From Bacteroidales bacterium (GTDB lineage: Bacteria; Bacteroidota; Bacteroidia; Bacteroidales; F082), in contig JABFQW010000086.1 of assembly GCA_013141455.1 (NCBI GenBank), forward strand, positions 1 through 64,000: a stretch of DNA of 64,000 nt, given 5' to 3'. A program made the position numbers and the translations under genes. Each line of letters starts with the position of its first letter. Positions within the stretch are counted from its first letter, which is position 1. This document shows, in pieces, positions 61,162 through 64,000 of the stretch. The notes under the pieces are model-generated. The model worked only from the letters and a program-made list of their open reading frames with translations. It did no database searches and was not told the origin of the DNA.

Positions 61162-62597
61162 AAAAACGGATTGTATCGCTTCTGTTTCTTATTTGCCTGG
61201 GAATCAGTTTCAGGGCAACGGCTCAGTCAGATCCTGAAAAAGCTGCATGTATGCAGAACGGACGTTTCGTGTTGGCAGTGGATCTCAGCTGGAATCACAA
61301 GCAACAGCTAAAATTTGCGGAATTGTATGATATCGACACTTTGCTGTTGAAACAACTTTTCAGCGATACATTAAACATCACAAAATCTGTAGCGGGTTGG
61401 ACGGTTCAGATCGTGAAGCAAGGATTGCTGGAAATGTCGAAGAACATCAATGAACTCGAAGCGCAGGGTAAAATATTCGATGATATTGTGTTATCAAACT
61501 TACCGAACCTAATCGGCCTCGCACCTGAAGAAGATGTCAGTTACGGTACGAATGAACTCACCGATGTGCGCGCATTCAATTATGACGGCAAAGCCGCTTG
61601 TTTCTTCCTCCCTGCCATTAAAAACATACGTAAAGTGATGCTTGCCGGCAGCTTCAACAACTGGAACACCATGCTAAACCCGATGAAAACTACTGATTCG
61701 GGCTGGATATTGTGTATGAATCTGCATCCCGGAAAATATACCTACAAGTTTATTGTCGATGGCAACTGGAAACACGACCCGAACAACAAAGCGAAGGAAA
61801 AGAACGAACACGGCAGTTATAATTCGGTCGTTTATTGTTACAACCATACTTTTACCTTAAACGGCTATCAAAATGCCTCTAAAGTGATTGTAACAGGAAG
61901 TTTCAACAACTGGAAGGAAAACGAGCTGAAGATGACTAAAACCACAGCGGGCTGGCGCTTACCCATGTATCTCAGAAATGGAACCCATTCTTACAAATTT
62001 ATTGTCGATGGTGAATGGATAAACGATCCCGCGAGCAAAAGTGTGAGGCCTGATGGAAGAGGGAATTTCAATTCATTTCTGGGCATCGGCGACACCTTGT
62101 TATTCCGGTTGAATGGTTTCACCAATGCAAAAGAGGTGATCCTAACAGGTAATTTCAACGACTGGAATACCGGCGAACTCTTTATGAAGAAAACAACCAC
62201 CGGTTGGGAAATGCCGTATGTGACCGGATCAGGAAACTTCGAATACAAATTTATCGTTGACGGCGTATGGATGACCGATCCGGCTAATCCAAATACAGTT
62301 GGTTCGGGCGAGTTTTTAAATTCCTTTGTTTCATTCGGACCCTCTTATGCATTCCGACTGGCTGGTTATTCTGATGCAAAAGAGGTAATCGTAACAGGCA
62401 GTTTCAATGAATGGCGTGAGGATGGCTATCGTATGATACAAAATAAAGGTGGCTGGGACTTTTCGTTATACCTGAGGCCGGGCCGGTATTCCTACAAATA
62501 TATCGTGGATGGCCAATGGATAAAAGATGAAGCCAACCCGTTGTGGGAAGAAAATGAACACGGAACTGACAATTCGGTATTGTGGATTCAGCCATAG
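61158..62597 (+). CDS. Exported protein with four AMPK-type glycogen-binding (CBM48-like) repeats
   Basis: This 479-aa protein has a signal peptide (GISFRATAQ) and a short N-terminal region (about 25-145, no known domain). Four repeats of about 80 residues follow (roughly 145-225, 228-312, 313-392, 394-479), each with an xVxxxGSFNNWN strand, a WxxxxxxxPGxYxYKFIVDG turn and a DP or N-rich end. This is the AMPK1_CBM fold, which binds alpha-glucans such as glycogen or starch. No catalytic domain is present. It is translationally coupled to the upstream aspartyl-protease-like gene. Binding of glycogen on the cell surface or in the periplasm is inference. Confidence 0.85.
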   Translation: MKKRIVSLLFLICLGISFRATAQSDPEKAACMQNGRFVLAVDLSWNHKQQLKFAELYDIDTLLLKQLFSDTLNITKSVAGWTVQIVKQGLLEMSKNINELEAQGKIFDDIVLSNLPNLIGLAPEEDVSYGTNELTDVRAFNYDGKAACFFLPAIKNIRKVMLAGSFNNWNTMLNPMKTTDSGWILCMNLHPGKYTYKFIVDGNWKHDPNNKAKEKNEHGSYNSVVYCYNHTFTLNGYQNASKVIVTGSFNNWKENELKMTKTTAGWRLPMYLRNGTHSYKFIVDGEWINDPASKSVRPDGRGNFNSFLGIGDTLLFRLNGFTNAKEVILTGNFNDWNTGELFMKKTTTGWEMPYVTGSGNFEYKFIVDGVWMTDPANPNTVGSGEFLNSFVSFGPSYAFRLAGYSDAKEVIVTGSFNEWREDGYRMIQNKGGWDFSLYLRPGRYSYKYIVDGQWIKDEANPLWEENEHGTDNSVLWIQP

Positions 62598-62599
62598 AA

Positions 62600-62639
62600 C
62601 AGCATTTGGTATGCTGCAATGCATTTTGATATTTGCATT
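62600..62639 (+). terminator. Tandem hairpins after the glycogen-binding repeat gene
   Basis: CAGCAT TTGGT ATGCTG is a perfect hairpin (62600-62616). A second pair, AATGCA / TGCATT (62618-62639), follows and ends in TTT. The T-tract is short, so the terminator call is weak. Confidence 0.4.
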
Positions 62640-62678
62640 TTGAATTGATCATGATTAATTTCGTCTCTAAACCCTTGA

Positions 62679-62710
62679 TTTGCTTTTCATCGAACATATT
62701 TCTAATTTTG
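62679..62710 (+). promoter_or_regulatory. Promoter of the C39-like peptidase gene
   Basis: TTTG (62679-62682), 20 nt, TAATTTTG (62703-62710). Both elements are perfect and well spaced. The leader is about 75 nt, with the ATG at 62794. Confidence 0.6.
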
Positions 62711-62793
62711 ATCTGCTCCAAAAATCCTGTACCAGGACATTAAATGGAAAATGAATGTTTTGGAAAAATACAAACACAAAAATCAATGAAAAG

Positions 62794-63441
62794 ATGAAAA
62801 TATTCACATCACGTTTCATTATAACCAGCCTGCTTTTGCTTACCATGGCCTGCCAGAAAAGCGACACCTTTGTTCCGGAGGAAATTACGCCTGAATCAAA
62901 CGAATATTATGTGCTCAACATCAAAGACTTTCCGACAACAGGTAAAATACTCCTCAATGTGAATTCGTACCAGCAAACCACCGATTACAGCTGTGGTCCG
63001 GCGGCAATAATCAGTCTGCTGCGTTTTCTGGGCCATGATGGCAACGAAATGACCATCGTAAACGAAATGGGAACGAGCACTACCACAGGCACAAATCCTG
63101 AACAGATGGTTGCCTGGATGAACGACCATAGGTTTATCGCATCATGGCACGAAGAAGGTTCGCTCGAGTTGATTCGTGAGAACCTCAGCAACAATATTCC
63201 AACGCTCATCGAATGGAGCGATTGGGGCGGACATTGGGTGCTGGTGGTGGGTTACGACACGCGTAACAACGACCTGCTTTCGGATGATGTGATCATTTTT
63301 GCCGATCCTTACGACTACCACGATGACAGCCGCGATGGTCTCACCTGGTTCAATGCCGAACGGTTTTACTATATGTGGTACGATGCCCGGTTATTCGGAA
63401 GGCTGATGAAAAGGATTTATATCGATGCAAAACCAAAGTAA
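62794..63441 (+). CDS. C39-like (papain-fold) lipoprotein peptidase
   Basis: The ATG at 62794 (215 aa) is chosen because it starts the lipoprotein signal (LLLLTMAC, Cys20); the ATG at 62755 would add a hydrophilic extension. It has the C39-like catalytic Cys67 (TTDYSCGPAAII), a His147 in GGHWVLVVGYD and an Asp in FADPYDY. The family includes bacteriocin-leader peptidases and many uncharacterised surface peptidases. Here there is no ABC transporter, so bacteriocin processing is unlikely. The target is unknown. Confidence 0.82.
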   Translation: MKIFTSRFIITSLLLLTMACQKSDTFVPEEITPESNEYYVLNIKDFPTTGKILLNVNSYQQTTDYSCGPAAIISLLRFLGHDGNEMTIVNEMGTSTTTGTNPEQMVAWMNDHRFIASWHEEGSLELIRENLSNNIPTLIEWSDWGGHWVLVVGYDTRNNDLLSDDVIIFADPYDYHDDSRDGLTWFNAERFYYMWYDARLFGRLMKRIYIDAKPK

Positions 63442-63522
63442 TTTTGTGTTTTATTCCTGCCGCTGGTTGCTTGTTACTGATTTCTGATCATTGGTATTTG
63501 TAAACAGGCATTAAATGAACGA

Positions 63523-63702
63523 ATGCGACCACAGACTGAAAAGTTTGTCAAGCAGGTAGTTGAGCAAACTATCGGTAAACGGGTATGTGTGAAACCGAGT
63601 CCAAAAACTAATGGAATGTTGAGGTATTTTGGAAATGTGATGATTGATGAACCGTACGACCCTATCCTTGCCCGACGCATTGGCCGGTACATTTCCTGGT
63701 AA
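63523..63702 (+). CDS. Possible small protein (59 aa), low confidence
   Basis: An ATG at 63523 opens a 59-codon frame ending at 63702 (MRPQTEKFVKQVVEQTIGKR and then about 40 residues). The composition looks protein-like, but I know no homologue, no promoter is seen, and longer minus-strand frames overlap it. It may be noise. Confidence 0.2.
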   Translation: MRPQTEKFVKQVVEQTIGKRVCVKPSPKTNGMLRYFGNVMIDEPYDPILARRIGRYISW

Positions 63703-63942
63703 TGTGAGCAAAGGGGTAAAGAAAGCACAGGCAAAAATCCATGCCATGTATAATATGACAGAAAACAAATTTGCAAGGCGGTATGTTTGCCTGGATTTGC
63801 TGTGTTTTGACAGAGAGCGTGGAAGCTTCGTTCAGACAAGAGGTTTTATTCACATAATACTTTATTTCATCGGAGTTCATGAGATCGCTACGCTCTGTTG
63901 GTCTTTTGCCTTTCAAAAGGACGAGAAAACAATTGAATTCTA

Positions 63943-63968
63943 TTACTTTTTTCTTGATAAAAAAGTAA
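63943..63968. repeat. Hairpin repeat TTACTTTTTT / AAAAAAGTAA
   Basis: A perfect 10-bp inverted pair surrounds a 6-nt loop, near the right edge. I have seen this type of sequence often in Bacteroidota intergenic regions. The surrounding 63703-64000 shows no supported gene. Confidence 0.55.
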
Positions 63969-64000
63969 CAAAAAATCAAGAATTAAAATTCTTTGAATTA

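Noticed and set aside
63474-63979. Minus-strand frames of 85-121 codons at the right edge
   Set aside because: Composition is cysteine- and histidine-rich with no known motifs. They overlap one another and hold no start signals.
1-64000. CRISPR array, rRNA operon, prophage or plasmid replication genes
   Set aside because: No regularly spaced repeats, rRNA sequence, phage structural genes or replication genes were found. Heptamer repeats are too short for CRISPR.

Overview
The window looks like part of a Bacteroidota chromosome, probably an environmental Bacteroidales-type anaerobe. The lineage call rests on a SusC/SusD pair, four proteins with type IX secretion (T9SS) C-terminal sorting tails including a PorZ-like one, lipoboxes on many exported proteins, start codons without Shine-Dalgarno sequences, and repeated promoter boxes of the Bacteroidota form TAnnTTTG. 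The genus cannot be fixed from the sequence. There is no rRNA, CRISPR array or prophage, and there is one tRNA, Pro(GGG).

Layout. 1-859: edge-truncated beta-lactamase-like serine hydrolase. 1049-5504: MacB/LolD-like export operon (ATPase, two permeases, HlyD adaptor) with a possible sigma-54 promoter. 5768-8330: MmcQ-like protein, pheS, a secreted cyclophilin, and a decayed fragment of a T9SS repeat protein. 8428-18254: two large T9SS cargo proteins, porZ-recO, purN and a DUF1801 protein. 18739-21233: a conserved unknown protein, ppnP, a DUF4287 protein and mgsA. 21410-30539: an island of ygeY, ygeW, an Lrp regulator, a PLP enzyme, a RAYT transposase with its REP elements, a threonine synthase-like enzyme and a selenium-dependent-type xanthine dehydrogenase. 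30634-35010: S9 peptidase, tRNA-Pro, a double solute-binding lipoprotein and a haem-binding protein.

36863-51731 is the most interesting part: a nearly gapless nine-gene operon of ribokinase, SusC, SusD, three exported ADP-ribosylglycohydrolase-family proteins, two exported two-domain esterases and a GRP-family (glucose/ribose) sugar transporter. A TPR-like protein of unknown function is divergently encoded at 35077-36600, and its leader holds a 16-bp inverted repeat. Read together, the genes suggest outer-membrane capture and periplasmic or surface trimming of ribose-containing molecules (ADP-ribose, NAD-like or acylated ribosides), ribose import, and phosphorylation. This resembles the ribose utilisation (rus) loci known in Bacteroides, but with a different enzyme set.

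51907-63441 holds housekeeping and accessory genes: a lipoprotein, a DASS-family transporter, a T9SS cargo protein, a YeiH family protein, fabH and fabI separated by a MITE-like inverted repeat, an aspartyl-protease-like protein overlapping a gene with four AMPK-type glycogen-binding repeats, and a C39-like lipoprotein peptidase. 63442-64000 has no convincing gene. Several intergenic regions carry 7-bp-period tandem repeats.
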